A stretch of 64,000 nt of DNA, from the NCBI RefSeq assembly GCF_001643235.1, contig NZ_LQWY01000067.1, forward strand, positions 124,001 through 188,000. The letters run 5' to 3'. Below the pieces are notes generated by a model that was not told the origin of the DNA, made no database searches, and worked only from the letters and a program-made list of their open reading frames with translations. The position numbers were made by a program, and so were the translations under genes. This stretch comes from Domibacillus aminovorans. Lineage in GTDB: Bacteria; Bacillota; Bacilli; Bacillales; Domibacillaceae. Positions 17,298-25,421 of the stretch are shown here, piece by piece (position 1 is the stretch's first letter; the number at the start of each line of letters is the position of its first letter).

Positions 17298-18170
17298 ATG
17301 ATTACAAGCATCGCAACGGACATGGACGGCACGTTATTGAACGGGAAAATGGAAGTGAGCGAAGCAAATTGTGACGCAATTAAAAAGGCACAGAAACTTG
17401 GCGTGGAAGTTATTGTTGCAACAGGGCGTTCATATGCAGAAGCGCGCTTTGCACTCGAAGGTTCCGGCATTGAGTGCCCGATTATTGCTGTAAATGGTGC
17501 GGAAACGCGTAACGCAGCTGGCGAGGTCGTTCAATTCACCGCAATCGAAGATGATACGGCATCGGATATTTATCGACGTTTGAAAGATGTCGGCGTGTAT
17601 TTTGAAGTGTTCACAAACCAAGGTGCGTATACGGATAATCCGGATAAAGCGGTTGAATTGCTCATTGATATCGTCTCATCGGCCCATCCAGAAATATCAG
17701 TCGAAGAAATTCGTGAAACGGCGCAGCAGCGTGTAAACAGGAAACTCATTTTACCAGTAGACGAATATGAATCGATCATTCATGACATCGATCATCACAT
17801 TTACAAGTTTTTCGTTTTTTCAACAGATGATGATTTATTGCAAAAAGCATCAGATCGTCTTGAAGGCATTGCGAGTATTGCTGTTAGTTCATCTGGAAAT
17901 GAAAACTTGGAAGTGACGAATGAGCTGGCGCAAAAAGGGCTAGCACTCGAAGCTTTTTTATCATCTAAAGGGTTGTCAATGAATGATGCACTTGCAGTCG
18001 GCGACAATTACAATGATTTATCGATGCTTGAGAGAGTTAAGTATTCGTATGCGATGGGCAATGCGCATGAAAATATTAAACGAGCATGCCGATTTGAAAC
18101 AGCTGGTAATAATGAAAATGGTGTCGCGCAGGCGATTGAAGATGCACTGGAACGAAGCATGGCCAAATGA
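17298..18170 (+). CDS. HAD-superfamily Cof-type phosphatase
   Basis: 290 residues. HAD motif I is DMDGTLL (residues 8-14), motif II is VATGRS, and motif III/IV is DALAVGDNYNDLSML with the Mg2+ aspartates near the C-terminus. The insert between them is the C2B cap of Cof-type sugar-phosphate or FMN phosphatases. The ATG at 17298 follows GAGAAGGTGAAAAG; an in-frame GTG nine bases earlier overlaps that site. ilvA follows after 43 bases in the same direction and may be cotranscribed. Confidence 0.9.
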   Translation: MITSIATDMDGTLLNGKMEVSEANCDAIKKAQKLGVEVIVATGRSYAEARFALEGSGIECPIIAVNGAETRNAAGEVVQFTAIEDDTASDIYRRLKDVGVYFEVFTNQGAYTDNPDKAVELLIDIVSSAHPEISVEEIRETAQQRVNRKLILPVDEYESIIHDIDHHIYKFFVFSTDDDLLQKASDRLEGIASIAVSSSGNENLEVTNELAQKGLALEAFLSSKGLSMNDALAVGDNYNDLSMLERVKYSYAMGNAHENIKRACRFETAGNNENGVAQAIEDALERSMAK

Positions 18171-18213
18171 TACAATTATTCTTAAAATTCGTACTAAAAA
18201 AGGAGAAATAGCC

Positions 18214-19461
18214 TTGTCGAAAGTAACAATCGAAGAAATCGTTGTAGCGAATCAAGTATTGAAAGACGTTGCCATTAAAACGCCGCTTCAAAAAAATGAA
18301 ATTTTATCAGCGCGTTATGGCTGTAATGTATATTTAAAACGAGAAGACTTGCAAATTGTCCGCTCCTTTAAACTGCGCGGAGCCTACAACTTTATCCGTA
18401 GTTTGACGGAAGAAGAGCGGGGAAAAGGTGTCGTGTGCGCGAGTGCTGGCAACCATGCGCAAGGTGTCGCGTATTCATGCCATGCGCTCGGCATTGAGGG
18501 GAAAATCTATATGCCGTCGACAACACCGCGTCAAAAAGTGTCGCAGGTGAAACGATTTGGCGGTGAAAATGTATCGATCGTACTAACGGGGGATACATTT
18601 GATGACTCTTACACAGCTGCGGTGGAATATTGTACAGCAGAAGAGAAAGTATTTGTTCATCCCTTTGACGATTATCGGACGATTGCCGGACAGGGCACAG
18701 TCGCCGTTGAAATCATGAACGATGCACAGGTGCCAATTGACTACATGTTCTGTGCAATTGGCGGCGGCGGGTTAGCTGCAGGTGTTGGTTCGTATTTAAA
18801 AGGCATCAGCCCGAATACGAAATTGATCGGCGTCGAGCCAGCAGGTGCAGCGGGGATGAAAGTATCGTTAAATAAAGGTGAAGTCACACGCCTTGATACG
18901 ATTGATCCATTCGTTGACGGTGCAGCTGTGAAGCAAGTCGGCGATTTGACGATGGACATTTGCATGGACGTGCTCGACGGTATTGCCGTCATTCCTGAAG
19001 GAAAAGTGTGTACAGCAATTTTGCAGCTGTACAACGAAAGTGCGATCGTTGCTGAACCAGCCGGTGCATTAACTGTTGCGGCACTCGACTCTTACAAAGA
19101 TGAAATTAAAGGGAAAAATGTCGTCTGCATCATTAGCGGAGGCAATAATGACATTGAACGAATGCAAGAAATTAAAGAGCGCTCACTTATTTATGAAGGG
19201 CTCAAGCATTATTTCATCGTCACGTTCCCGCAGCGCGCCGGTGCACTTCGTAAGTTTATGGCTGAAGTACTCGGTGAGCAGGATGACATTGCCCGCTTTG
19301 AATACACGAAGCGGACAAATCGTGATGAAGGACCAGTGCTTGTTGGCATTGAGTTGAAGTGTAAAGAAGACTATGCTCCACTCGTGAAACGTATGAAAGA
19401 AAACGGCTTCCCTTACATGGAAATCAACAACGATCCGTTGCTGTTTAATTTGTTGATTTAA
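18214..19461 (+). CDS. ilvA: Threonine deaminase (threonine dehydratase)
   Basis: 415 residues from a TTG start with AAAGGAG upstream, close to B. subtilis IlvA in length. It deaminates threonine to 2-oxobutyrate, the first step to isoleucine. The PLP lysine is K53 in VRSFKLRGAYN, the glycine loop is AIGGGGLAAG, and CASAGNHAQGVA is intact. The C-terminal 80 or so residues (HYFIVTFPQRAGALRKFM) form one ACT-like regulatory domain, as in the shorter Bacillus-type enzyme. No other ilv or leu gene is adjacent. Confidence 0.95.
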   Translation: MSKVTIEEIVVANQVLKDVAIKTPLQKNEILSARYGCNVYLKREDLQIVRSFKLRGAYNFIRSLTEEERGKGVVCASAGNHAQGVAYSCHALGIEGKIYMPSTTPRQKVSQVKRFGGENVSIVLTGDTFDDSYTAAVEYCTAEEKVFVHPFDDYRTIAGQGTVAVEIMNDAQVPIDYMFCAIGGGGLAAGVGSYLKGISPNTKLIGVEPAGAAGMKVSLNKGEVTRLDTIDPFVDGAAVKQVGDLTMDICMDVLDGIAVIPEGKVCTAILQLYNESAIVAEPAGALTVAALDSYKDEIKGKNVVCIISGGNNDIERMQEIKERSLIYEGLKHYFIVTFPQRAGALRKFMAEVLGEQDDIARFEYTKRTNRDEGPVLVGIELKCKEDYAPLVKRMKENGFPYMEINNDPLLFNLLI

Positions 19462-19504
19462 GTAGATCTATTCTGGCGGGAACGGAACAAAAACGGAGTA
19501 AAGC

Positions 19505-19537
19505 AAAAAACGCAGGCATTGAAGCCCTGCGTTTTTT
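19505..19537. terminator. Bidirectional terminator between ilvA and bshB2
   Basis: AAAAAACGCAGG pairs with CCTGCGTTTTTT around CATTGAAGC, so each strand ends in a T-run. Confidence 0.92.
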
Positions 19538-20246
19538 ATTTAATTTCGGTTACTTTGTCATTTTCATCAAATGTGTACGTCCAGAAGTGCTCATAATTAA
19601 ATCGATCGTGCAGTTCGCTTCCTTCTTGCGCTACACCGGCTTCAAGCTCTTTTAACATCCAGATCGTCTGCGAAATGTGAGCTTTCATTGCCTCCATTTT
19701 TTGATCATATACGTGGCGGATATCATAACGGATGTCGGCTGCACCGATTTCTTCAGCCGTATTGTTAGCGAAAGCTACGCAGTGAAGCTTTGGCCGTTTT
19801 TCCTCATCAATTGCCCGTACGGCACGAACGACAGCACGTGCGGTTGCTTCATGATCCGGATGAACCGAGTAGCCTGGGTAAAATGTAATTACGAGTGATG
19901 GATCAAGCTCATTAATTAAGTCAGTCATCATATCCATCATTTTTTGATCATCTTCAAATTCAAGCGTTTTATCGCGCAAGCCCATCATACGCAAATCTTG
20001 AATCTTAATCGCTTCTGCGGCTTTTTTTAGTTCTGCTTTGCGAATATCCGGAAGCGACTCACGCGTCGCAAAAGGCGGATTTCCGAGATTTCTTCCCATT
20101 TCGCCGAGTGTGAGGCACGCGTATGTAACGGGTGTTTCGCGTTTTGTATGAATGGCGATCGTGCCGGATACGCCGAATGCTTCATCATCGGGATGTGGGA
20201 AAATAACAAGTACGTGCCGTTCCTGTTCAACTTCCATCGTTTTCAT
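19536..20246 (-). CDS. bshB2: Bacillithiol biosynthesis deacetylase BshB2
   Basis: 236 residues. It removes the acetyl group from GlcNAc-malate in bacillithiol synthesis. The PIG-L/LmbE zinc motif is FPHPDDEAFGVSG, the second histidine set is SVHPDHEAT, and the fold segment YACLTLGEMGRNLG is typical. GGAAAGGG lies 8 bases before the ATG. The yojF gene lies 18 bases upstream on the same strand, the same pair as yojF-yojG of B. subtilis, indicating an operon. Confidence 0.93.
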   Translation of the reverse strand: MKTMEVEQERHVLVIFPHPDDEAFGVSGTIAIHTKRETPVTYACLTLGEMGRNLGNPPFATRESLPDIRKAELKKAAEAIKIQDLRMMGLRDKTLEFEDDQKMMDMMTDLINELDPSLVITFYPGYSVHPDHEATARAVVRAVRAIDEEKRPKLHCVAFANNTAEEIGAADIRYDIRHVYDQKMEAMKAHISQTIWMLKELEAGVAQEGSELHDRFNYEHFWTYTFDENDKVTEIK

Positions 20247-20264
20247 GTTCTCAACCCTTTCCTT

Positions 20265-20612
20265 TTACTTAAATGGCGTTGTACCCATTTGCAAGGCAAC
20301 CGCCAGTTTTCCGTCAAAATCATGGCCTGCCATGAGCAAGTGCCCGTCTTCATCAAATCCATAATGAGTCAATCCTTCTGCGTATACCCAGCCAATTTCG
20401 AGCTTTAGTCCAACCCGATACGGCCCACCACCGACAATTTTGCCATGTTCATATGTAAGTTTTGCATTGCGGATGTAAGCGCCTGCAGAGAAAAACTTTT
20501 CGTCAAAGTGTGATGCATATGCACCGTTCGTCGTTTCTAGATGAAGATAAATTTCTTCACCGGCAAATCGGTCCACGAGCTCCTGCACTTTTTCCGGTAA
20601 AATTGGTTCCAT
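20265..20612 (-). CDS. yojF: YojF family protein (DUF1806)
   Basis: 115 residues, family length. Recognised by LHLETTNGAYASHFDE, the GAYIRNAKLTYEHG strand and the GWVYAEGLTHY motif. The ATG at 20612 has GGAGGG nine bases upstream; an upstream TTG overlaps that site. It always pairs with bshB2 in bacilli, so a bacillithiol-related role is likely but its activity is not known. Confidence 0.9.
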   Translation of the reverse strand: MEPILPEKVQELVDRFAGEEIYLHLETTNGAYASHFDEKFFSAGAYIRNAKLTYEHGKIVGGGPYRVGLKLEIGWVYAEGLTHYGFDEDGHLLMAGHDFDGKLAVALQMGTTPFK

Positions 20613-20735
20613 GCCGTTAAACCCTCCAGTCAAAATCAGTTCTTAGTTCATTGTACTAAAACTTTATCCAATTGGCGAAAATCTAGCTTTTTGAGTATGA
20701 TGAGAAAGGAAATAATTTGAATAGGGGTGTCTGTT

Positions 20736-21299
20736 ATGAATCAATCGATAAAAACAATCATTGAAGAACGCCGCTCGATTAAAAAATTCAATGGCCGTCG
20801 GGTAGAACAGTCTGATGTAACGGCTGTTTTAGCGGACGCCGCATGGGCGCCGAACCATGGGAATCGCGAACCGTGGCGCCTTATCGTCGCAGCAGAAAGT
20901 GGACTTGATGCGATCCGCACGACGATGAAAGAATGCACAATTCCGAATTGGACAGCGCTCTCTCCTGAAGAACTTGATAAAAAGATTGCTGGATTTAAGC
21001 TGCCTGGTGCATTTGTTTTTGTGGTAGTGCCGGAAGATGCCCGCCAAAAAGAAAGGCTGGAAGACTTTTCTGCAACAAGTGCACTTATTCAAAATGCACA
21101 ATTGCTCGCATGGGAGAAAGGAATCGGCACATGCTGGAAAACGCCAGTATGGATTGATGCACCGAAATTCAGAACAGCACTCGGCGTGCAACCGGGCGAG
21201 CGAATTCTTGCTATGCTTCAATTCGGATACTATGACGAATTGCCAAAAGCAAAGCCACGCACACCTATAGAGCAGAAGATTACGTATTTTGGAAAATGA
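20736..21299 (+). CDS. Nitroreductase family FMN oxidoreductase
   Basis: 187 residues, a compact nitroreductase fold. The FMN-binding arginines lie in IIEERRSIKKFNGR, the second contact is WAPNHGNREPWRL, and the C-terminal contact is GERILAMLQFGY before a final KPRTPIEQKITY. Uses NAD(P)H to reduce nitro, quinone or flavin substrates; the natural substrate is not evident. The ATG follows AGGGGTGTCTGTT. A weak hairpin-free T-run follows; the next genes are on the other strand. Confidence 0.88.
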   Translation: MNQSIKTIIEERRSIKKFNGRRVEQSDVTAVLADAAWAPNHGNREPWRLIVAAESGLDAIRTTMKECTIPNWTALSPEELDKKIAGFKLPGAFVFVVVPEDARQKERLEDFSATSALIQNAQLLAWEKGIGTCWKTPVWIDAPKFRTALGVQPGERILAMLQFGYYDELPKAKPRTPIEQKITYFGK

Positions 21300-21437
21300 A
21301 AAACGGCCTAAGGGTTGTTTTTTATTTGAGTAAAAATTTACTGGAAATTGGTGCGAGCGGTCAGAAAGAGGGGGAGTGATCAAAAAATGTGACGAGTGGT
21401 TGGAAATGAAATAAGTAAGCAGAAACTCCGATTACTC

Positions 21438-21476
21438 TTTTGGAAAAAAACCGCCGGGCGCAGCCAGGCGGTCTCA
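21438..21476 (-). terminator. Terminator of pdxK
   Basis: On the minus strand ACCGCC-TGG pairs with CCC-GGCGGT around CTGCG and is followed by seven T residues. Confidence 0.85.
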
Positions 21477-21480
21477 AAAC

Positions 21481-22278
21481 TTATTTTTGATTGTACGCTC
21501 CGTGCATAACCGGACCTACGTATTCGTTCAGCTTCCAGCCATGTTTGATCGCGGCGTTAACGAACTCTTTCGCATGGTTGACCGCTGTTTTTACGTCCTG
21601 GCCGTTCGCAAGGTTTGCGGTGATCGCTGCTGCGAATGTGCAACCGGCGCCGTGATTGTACGTCGTGTTATGTTTTTCGTCCTCTAGCAAAATAAATTCA
21701 TTGCCATCATAGAAAAGATCAACCGCTTTGTCATGCTCCAGCTGTTTACCGCCTTTCACAACAACATTTTTCGCGCCAAGCTCATGAATTTTTTTCGCTG
21801 CTTCTCTCATATCATCAATCGTACGGATCGGGCCAACGCCAGAAAGCTGCGACGCTTCAAATAAGTTCGGTGTAACAACTGTTGCAAGCGGCAGCAATAA
21901 ATCGCGTGTTGCTTCTGCGGCTTCTGGATTCAATACTTCATCTTCACCTTTACAAACCATCACCGGGTCAATAACGACTTTTTCCACGCTGTTCGCTTTA
22001 ATCGACGCTGCAGCCGTTTGGATGATCTCTGGTGTAGCAAGCATACCGGTTTTCAGCGCATCAATGCCTGTTGACATCGCTGTTTTCAACTGTGCTTCAA
22101 GCGCATCAATCGCAAGCGGGAACACACCGTGGCTCCAGCCGTTTTCAGGATCCATCGTCACAATCGTCGTCAGTGCTGTCATCCCGTATGTACCGTGTTC
22201 TTGAAATGTTTTTAAATCGGCCTGAATGCCGGCGCCGCCGCTCGTATCTGATCCTGCAATCGTTAATGTTTTTTTCAT
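21481..22278 (-). CDS. pdxK: Pyridoxine/pyridoxal/pyridoxamine kinase
   Basis: 265 residues, ThiD-like ribokinase fold. Phosphorylates B6 vitamers (and often HMP). The N-terminal LTIAGSDTSGGAGIQADLKT, VIDPVMVCKGEDEVL, VTPNLFEASQLSG and the anion-hole/catalytic base segment YNHGAGCTFAAAI are all present. It is close in sequence to the B. subtilis PdxK encoded two genes from ung, and the same neighbourhood is kept here. The ATG at 22278 is preceded by AAGGAGGAATTTTCAAC. Confidence 0.93.
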   Translation of the reverse strand: MKKTLTIAGSDTSGGAGIQADLKTFQEHGTYGMTALTTIVTMDPENGWSHGVFPLAIDALEAQLKTAMSTGIDALKTGMLATPEIIQTAAASIKANSVEKVVIDPVMVCKGEDEVLNPEAAEATRDLLLPLATVVTPNLFEASQLSGVGPIRTIDDMREAAKKIHELGAKNVVVKGGKQLEHDKAVDLFYDGNEFILLEDEKHNTTYNHGAGCTFAAAITANLANGQDVKTAVNHAKEFVNAAIKHGWKLNEYVGPVMHGAYNQK

Positions 22279-22323
22279 GTTGAAAATTCCTCCTTCTAAA
22301 TACACTTCCTTTAGTGTAAAAAA

Positions 22324-22509
22324 CTATCGGCAAATGCACAAGGAAAAACGCCCTTTTTCAAAGGACGCTGTTATTGTGGCGGTCATTGCGTCTGCCAAAC
22401 GCTCAGATTCGTCTTTATCATGTGCAAATACATAAATATCAACCTTCATAAATCCATCTTGCATAAATTGAGTGACAGCACTTGCTGTTTCTGTATGGTC
22501 GTTTATCAT
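22324..22509 (-). pseudogene. Broken YflT-like (general stress protein 17M) gene
   Basis: A 61-residue frame contains AVTQFMQDGFMKVDIYVFAHD followed by ERLADAMTATI, which is the N-terminal core of the heat-induced stress protein YflT family (about 110-150 residues). The rest of the domain is missing: the frame ends in SFEKGRFSLCICR, unlike the family. No ribosome binding site precedes the start, and the left end of a tnpB element lies about 20 bases upstream. It is therefore truncated at the C-terminus and probably also cut off from its promoter. Confidence 0.5.
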
Positions 22510-22572
22510 TTTTTACAGATTTTCTGAACGGGAAAGCCCATCGTCTTTAGACATGGGATGAGAGTGAGGTCG

Positions 22573-22615
22573 AACGAGGCGTGTCTTTTGGCACGTCAAT
22601 CGTTCGACTTTTTTA
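22573..22615 (+). terminator. Long hairpin with T-run in the tnpB leader
   Basis: GTCGAACGA pairs with TCGTTCGAC, with an inner CGTG/CACG stem, and is followed by TTTTTTATT. It would insulate tnpB from outside transcription. A second hairpin, CTTATC-ACTTGC-GATAAG, lies just downstream at about 22628-22647. Confidence 0.6.
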
Positions 22616-22696
22616 TTATTTCAACGCTTATCACTTGCGATAAGAACGTATATTTGGTTATGGTGGACGTATAAAGCGAGGAAGGAGGACGCAAAT

Positions 22697-24022
22697 ATGT
22701 TTGTCACGCATTCATTTCGAATTCCTTATGATAAAAAAATATACGACGAATTAAGGATCATGCAGCGGGAAGCCGCCTCCGTATGGAATGACATTGTTCG
22801 AGAAGCCACTTCCTATTATTTTGCTTGTAAAAAGTGGCTGAGTAAAACAGAGATTCAAGCGATTCGAAAACAAACGTATCACCTTCATTCTCAAACGGTT
22901 CAAGCCATTGTAGATAAGTACGCGGCGAACCGTGAAACAATCCGGCAGCTGCGAAAAACGGACAAAAAAGCAAAATATCCGTGGCGGAGAAAGCACTATT
23001 ATTGTATTCCTTTAAAAAAAGCCTCTATGGACGTTTCCAAAGAAACTATCATAATTAAAAAAGTGGAGTATGGATACGCCCTTTCAGACTTGTTAACCAA
23101 AAAGAAAAAGAAAGCATGGACGGAAAAGGTTCCGAAGAAAAACAAGGCAGTCGTCATTCCCAATCGAGCCGAAGAAAACCTTGAAACGTGCAATTATGCG
23201 GAAATCGTGTGGAGAAACGGGGCCTATTGGTTTTGTTATGCGGTTTCTGTTCCTGAAAAAGATCTTTCTGCGTATGAATGTAAAGTGGCAGGTGGCGATT
23301 TAGGTGAAATCCATGCTGTCACGGTGGCAACGGAGGAGAAAGCCTTATTAGTATCGGGACGGGCGATGCGCAGTATTTCTCAATTTCGTGCAAAAGCATT
23401 AGCGGATTTGAGCAAGAAAATGTCTCGTTGTCAAAAAGGATCGAACCAATGGAAGAAATATCGGCAAGCGAGAATTCGTATCCGTCAAAAAAGTAAACAT
23501 CAGCTCGAGCAATTGGAACATAAGACAACCAAAGAAATTGTTGTGTTTTTAGAAGAAGAAAACGTCACGAATTTTGTGATCGGGAACGTGTCTGGCATCG
23601 AGAAAAACACGAAGAAAAAGAAACAAAAGAAGAATAAGATCAGAAGACAACAACTTTCTTTGTGGAATCAAGGAAGAATCAAGCAAAAACTCACGTATAA
23701 AGCGCAATTAAAAGGCATTGCCGTGGAAGAAACAGAAGAAAGCTATACGTCACAAGACTGTCCGTTTTGCGGGGGAAGACACCACGCTAATGGACGAAGA
23801 TTTGGTTGTTCTGTTCACAAAACAGAAATCCATCGTGATGTCAATGGGGCACAAAATATCGCCCGTAAAAAACACCACATGGCCGTGAAGCTGCTTTTAT
23901 CGGTTATCTACAAGCAGCCTGTTTGGTATAAACGGTTTTTGTCAGAAGAACAAAGACAAAAAACGAAACATCCGAATGATCAACCGAAAAAAGAAAAACG
24001 TATCGCCAGTCGAATGGCGTAG
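22697..24022 (+). CDS. tnpB: TnpB, RNA-guided nuclease of IS200/IS605 type
   Basis: 441 residues. TnpB uses a guide RNA from the element's right end to cut the empty site and keep the element in the genome (family knowledge). The RuvC-I aspartate is D201 (GGDLGEIHAV) and the RuvC-III aspartate is D381 (HRDVNGAQNIA). At RuvC-II the usual Glu of the EDL motif is Gly296 (FVIGNVSGIE), as in a known subset of TnpBs; the EES just before YTS may replace it. The zinc knuckle is C355-C358 with CSVH as the second half. A Lys-rich N-terminal half and tail bind nucleic acid. AGGAGGACGCAAAT precedes the ATG. Confidence 0.92.
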   Translation: MFVTHSFRIPYDKKIYDELRIMQREAASVWNDIVREATSYYFACKKWLSKTEIQAIRKQTYHLHSQTVQAIVDKYAANRETIRQLRKTDKKAKYPWRRKHYYCIPLKKASMDVSKETIIIKKVEYGYALSDLLTKKKKKAWTEKVPKKNKAVVIPNRAEENLETCNYAEIVWRNGAYWFCYAVSVPEKDLSAYECKVAGGDLGEIHAVTVATEEKALLVSGRAMRSISQFRAKALADLSKKMSRCQKGSNQWKKYRQARIRIRQKSKHQLEQLEHKTTKEIVVFLEEENVTNFVIGNVSGIEKNTKKKKQKKNKIRRQQLSLWNQGRIKQKLTYKAQLKGIAVEETEESYTSQDCPFCGGRHHANGRRFGCSVHKTEIHRDVNGAQNIARKKHHMAVKLLLSVIYKQPVWYKRFLSEEQRQKTKHPNDQPKKEKRIASRMA

Positions 24023-24168
24023 TTGGCACAGACCTTGCCCTCTTGAAGGACTGTTATTCTCTCAAGAGTTGTTCGCCCAAGTCTCGCCTCTGCCTCTTCC
24101 TTTGGGATTGTGTAAGTGGGATGTTTGCGAAAAAGAACCCCATGGCTTCAGCCGTGGGAGTGGTCAGC
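24023..24168 (+). ncRNA. Candidate omega RNA (reRNA) scaffold at the tnpB 3' end
   Basis: In TnpB systems the guide RNA overlaps the end of tnpB and runs to the element's right end, with the flanking DNA as guide. Here the 146 bases after the stop contain CTTGAAGGAC and CTCTCAAGAGTTG stems (the latter CTCTCAAGAG is near-palindromic) and finish with the CCCCATGGC-TTCA-GCCGTGGG hairpin. The guide would begin close to 24165-24169. The boundary is inferred from family architecture. Confidence 0.4.
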
Positions 24169-24228
24169 CGCTCACATTATTTTCAAACAAAGGCCGGCTC
24201 GATTATAATGAACAAAGAGGTGATTTAA

Positions 24229-24912
24229 ATGACAAAACAGATCTTAAAAAACGATTGGGGTCCGCTGCTTGAATCCGAATTTGACGCGCCGTATTATAAG
24301 CAGCTCAGGTCCTTTTTAAAAGAAGAATATAAAAGCAACATCATTTATCCAAGTATGGATGATATTTTCAATTCCCTCCATTTTACGCCATATGAACAGG
24401 TGAAAGTCGTCATTCTTGGACAGGATCCTTATCACGGGCCGGGACAGGCGCATGGACTTAGTTTTTCCGTACAGCCAGGTATTGCACCGCCGCCATCACT
24501 TAAAAATATGTATAAAGAATTGAACGCAGATCTCGGTTGTCCTGTACCAAATCATGGTTATTTGAAGCAGTGGGCGGATGAAGGTGTGCTGCTGTTAAAT
24601 ACTGTGCTGACTGTACGGGATGGACAGGCTCATTCGCATCGCGGAAAAGGATGGGAGATCTTCACAGACCGAGTTATTACACTCATTAGTGAGCGCGAAA
24701 AACCCGCTGTTTTTTTGCTCTGGGGTCGTCCAGCTCAAAGTAAGCGGTCGTTAATTGACGAAAACAAGCATCGAGTAATTCAATCACCGCATCCGAGTCC
24801 ATTGTCTGCATCTCGTGGCTTTTTCGGAAGCCGTCCATTTTCAAAGGCGAATGACTGTCTCGCAGAAATGGGCGAGGCACCGATCAACTGGTGTTTGAAC
24901 GAATTGTCGTAA
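24229..24912 (+). CDS. ung: Uracil-DNA glycosylase, family 1
   Basis: 227 residues. Excises uracil from DNA to start base-excision repair. The catalytic water-activating motif is GQDPYHG with D66, the minor-groove loop is HPSPLSA, and LLLNTVLTV and [10 protein letters not shown] are conserved. AGAGGTGATTTAA precedes the ATG. It sits just downstream of the tnpB element, and its -10 region (TATAAT near 24205) lies outside the element, so expression should be unaffected. Neighbours match the B. subtilis ung region. Confidence 0.97.
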   Translation: MTKQILKNDWGPLLESEFDAPYYKQLRSFLKEEYKSNIIYPSMDDIFNSLHFTPYEQVKVVILGQDPYHGPGQAHGLSFSVQPGIAPPPSLKNMYKELNADLGCPVPNHGYLKQWADEGVLLLNTVLTVRDGQAHSHRGKGWEIFTDRVITLISEREKPAVFLLWGRPAQSKRSLIDENKHRVIQSPHPSPLSASRGFFGSRPFSKANDCLAEMGEAPINWCLNELS

Positions 24913-24913
24913 A

Positions 24914-24929
24914 GGTTTCACGTGAAACA
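24914..24929. other. parS-like centromere site (ParB/Spo0J binding)
   Basis: GGTTTCACGTGAAACA matches the parS consensus TGTTTCACGTGAAACA at 15 of 16 positions and contains the perfect 14-bp palindrome GTTTCACGTGAAAC at 24915-24928. It lies between ung and the next gene. ParB loads at such sites and recruits SMC, which organises the origin region (established for B. subtilis). Confidence 0.85.
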
Positions 24930-24963
24930 TGTCGATTTTTGTTAAAATAAAGGAGAGAAAACG

Positions 24964-25143
24964 TTGTCTACGGAACCGAATTGTTTAAAGTGCCAGTATT
25001 TTTATGTGACGTGGGATCCTGCAGCACCGCGTGGCTGCCGTGCATATGGATTTAAAACGAAACAACTCCCGTCGATTGTCGTCCGCCGTTCATCGGGCCA
25101 TCCATGTTATAAGTTTGCCGTGAAAGCAGGTGAGAAAAAATGA
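24964..25143 (+). CDS. Small cysteine-containing protein, 59 residues
   Basis: Starts MSTEPNCLKCQYFYVTWDP and continues RGCRAYGFKTKQLPS to SGHPCYKF, giving four cysteines (CxxC plus two single Cys) that could bind zinc or an Fe-S cluster. The TTG start has AAGGAGAGAAAACG before it. Its TGA overlaps the ATG of ywdI (ATGA), so the two are translationally coupled. Genes of this kind follow ung in many bacilli; the function is unknown. Confidence 0.75.
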   Translation: MSTEPNCLKCQYFYVTWDPAAPRGCRAYGFKTKQLPSIVVRRSSGHPCYKFAVKAGEKK

Positions 25144-25409
25144 ATATATCGCATGAAAAAGTACTTGCGAAAATGGAGCAGGAAATGGCCGCTGCGAAGA
25201 TGGCATCGCCGGATGACGTCAAGAGGCATGTGTATGCGATTAAATCAATGTGTGAGTTAATGCTTGGAGCGGAAGTAAGTGCATACGAACCGCGTCCTAT
25301 TGTTACGCCGCCGGCTGTCATGCATACGCAATCGCCGGCAACGATTCAGCAAACAGAGCGGCTCACAACAGAGGACGGTTCTAACGGAGAGTCTATTTTT
25401 GATTTTTAA
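25140..25409 (+). CDS. ywdI: YwdI family protein (DUF5327)
   Basis: 89 residues. The N-terminal helix MNISHEKVLAKMEQEMAAAK with HVYAIKSMCELMLG is the family core; a Pro/Thr-rich linker (PRPIVTPPAV) leads to the acidic end ESIFDF. Soluble and of unknown function. It overlaps the upstream stop by four bases and is 12 bases from the DUF423 gene, so the three form one operon. Confidence 0.85.
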   Translation: MNISHEKVLAKMEQEMAAAKMASPDDVKRHVYAIKSMCELMLGAEVSAYEPRPIVTPPAVMHTQSPATIQQTERLTTEDGSNGESIFDF

Positions 25410-25421
25410 AGGAGCAGAAAA

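Larger units (their letters stand above)
22531..24168 (+). mobile_element. tnpB-only IS200/IS605-type element
   Basis: The left end carries the imperfect palindrome CCCAT-C-GTC-TTTA-GAC-ATGGG (22537-22557) followed by ATGAGAG. The right end carries CCCCATGGC-TTCA-GCCGTGGG (24138-24158) followed by AGTGGTCAG. These paired subterminal hairpins are typical of IS605-family ends. There is no tnpA, so the element would depend on a transposase supplied in trans. As expected for this family there is no inverted-repeat terminus or target duplication. End points are set to within about 10 bases. Confidence 0.75.
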
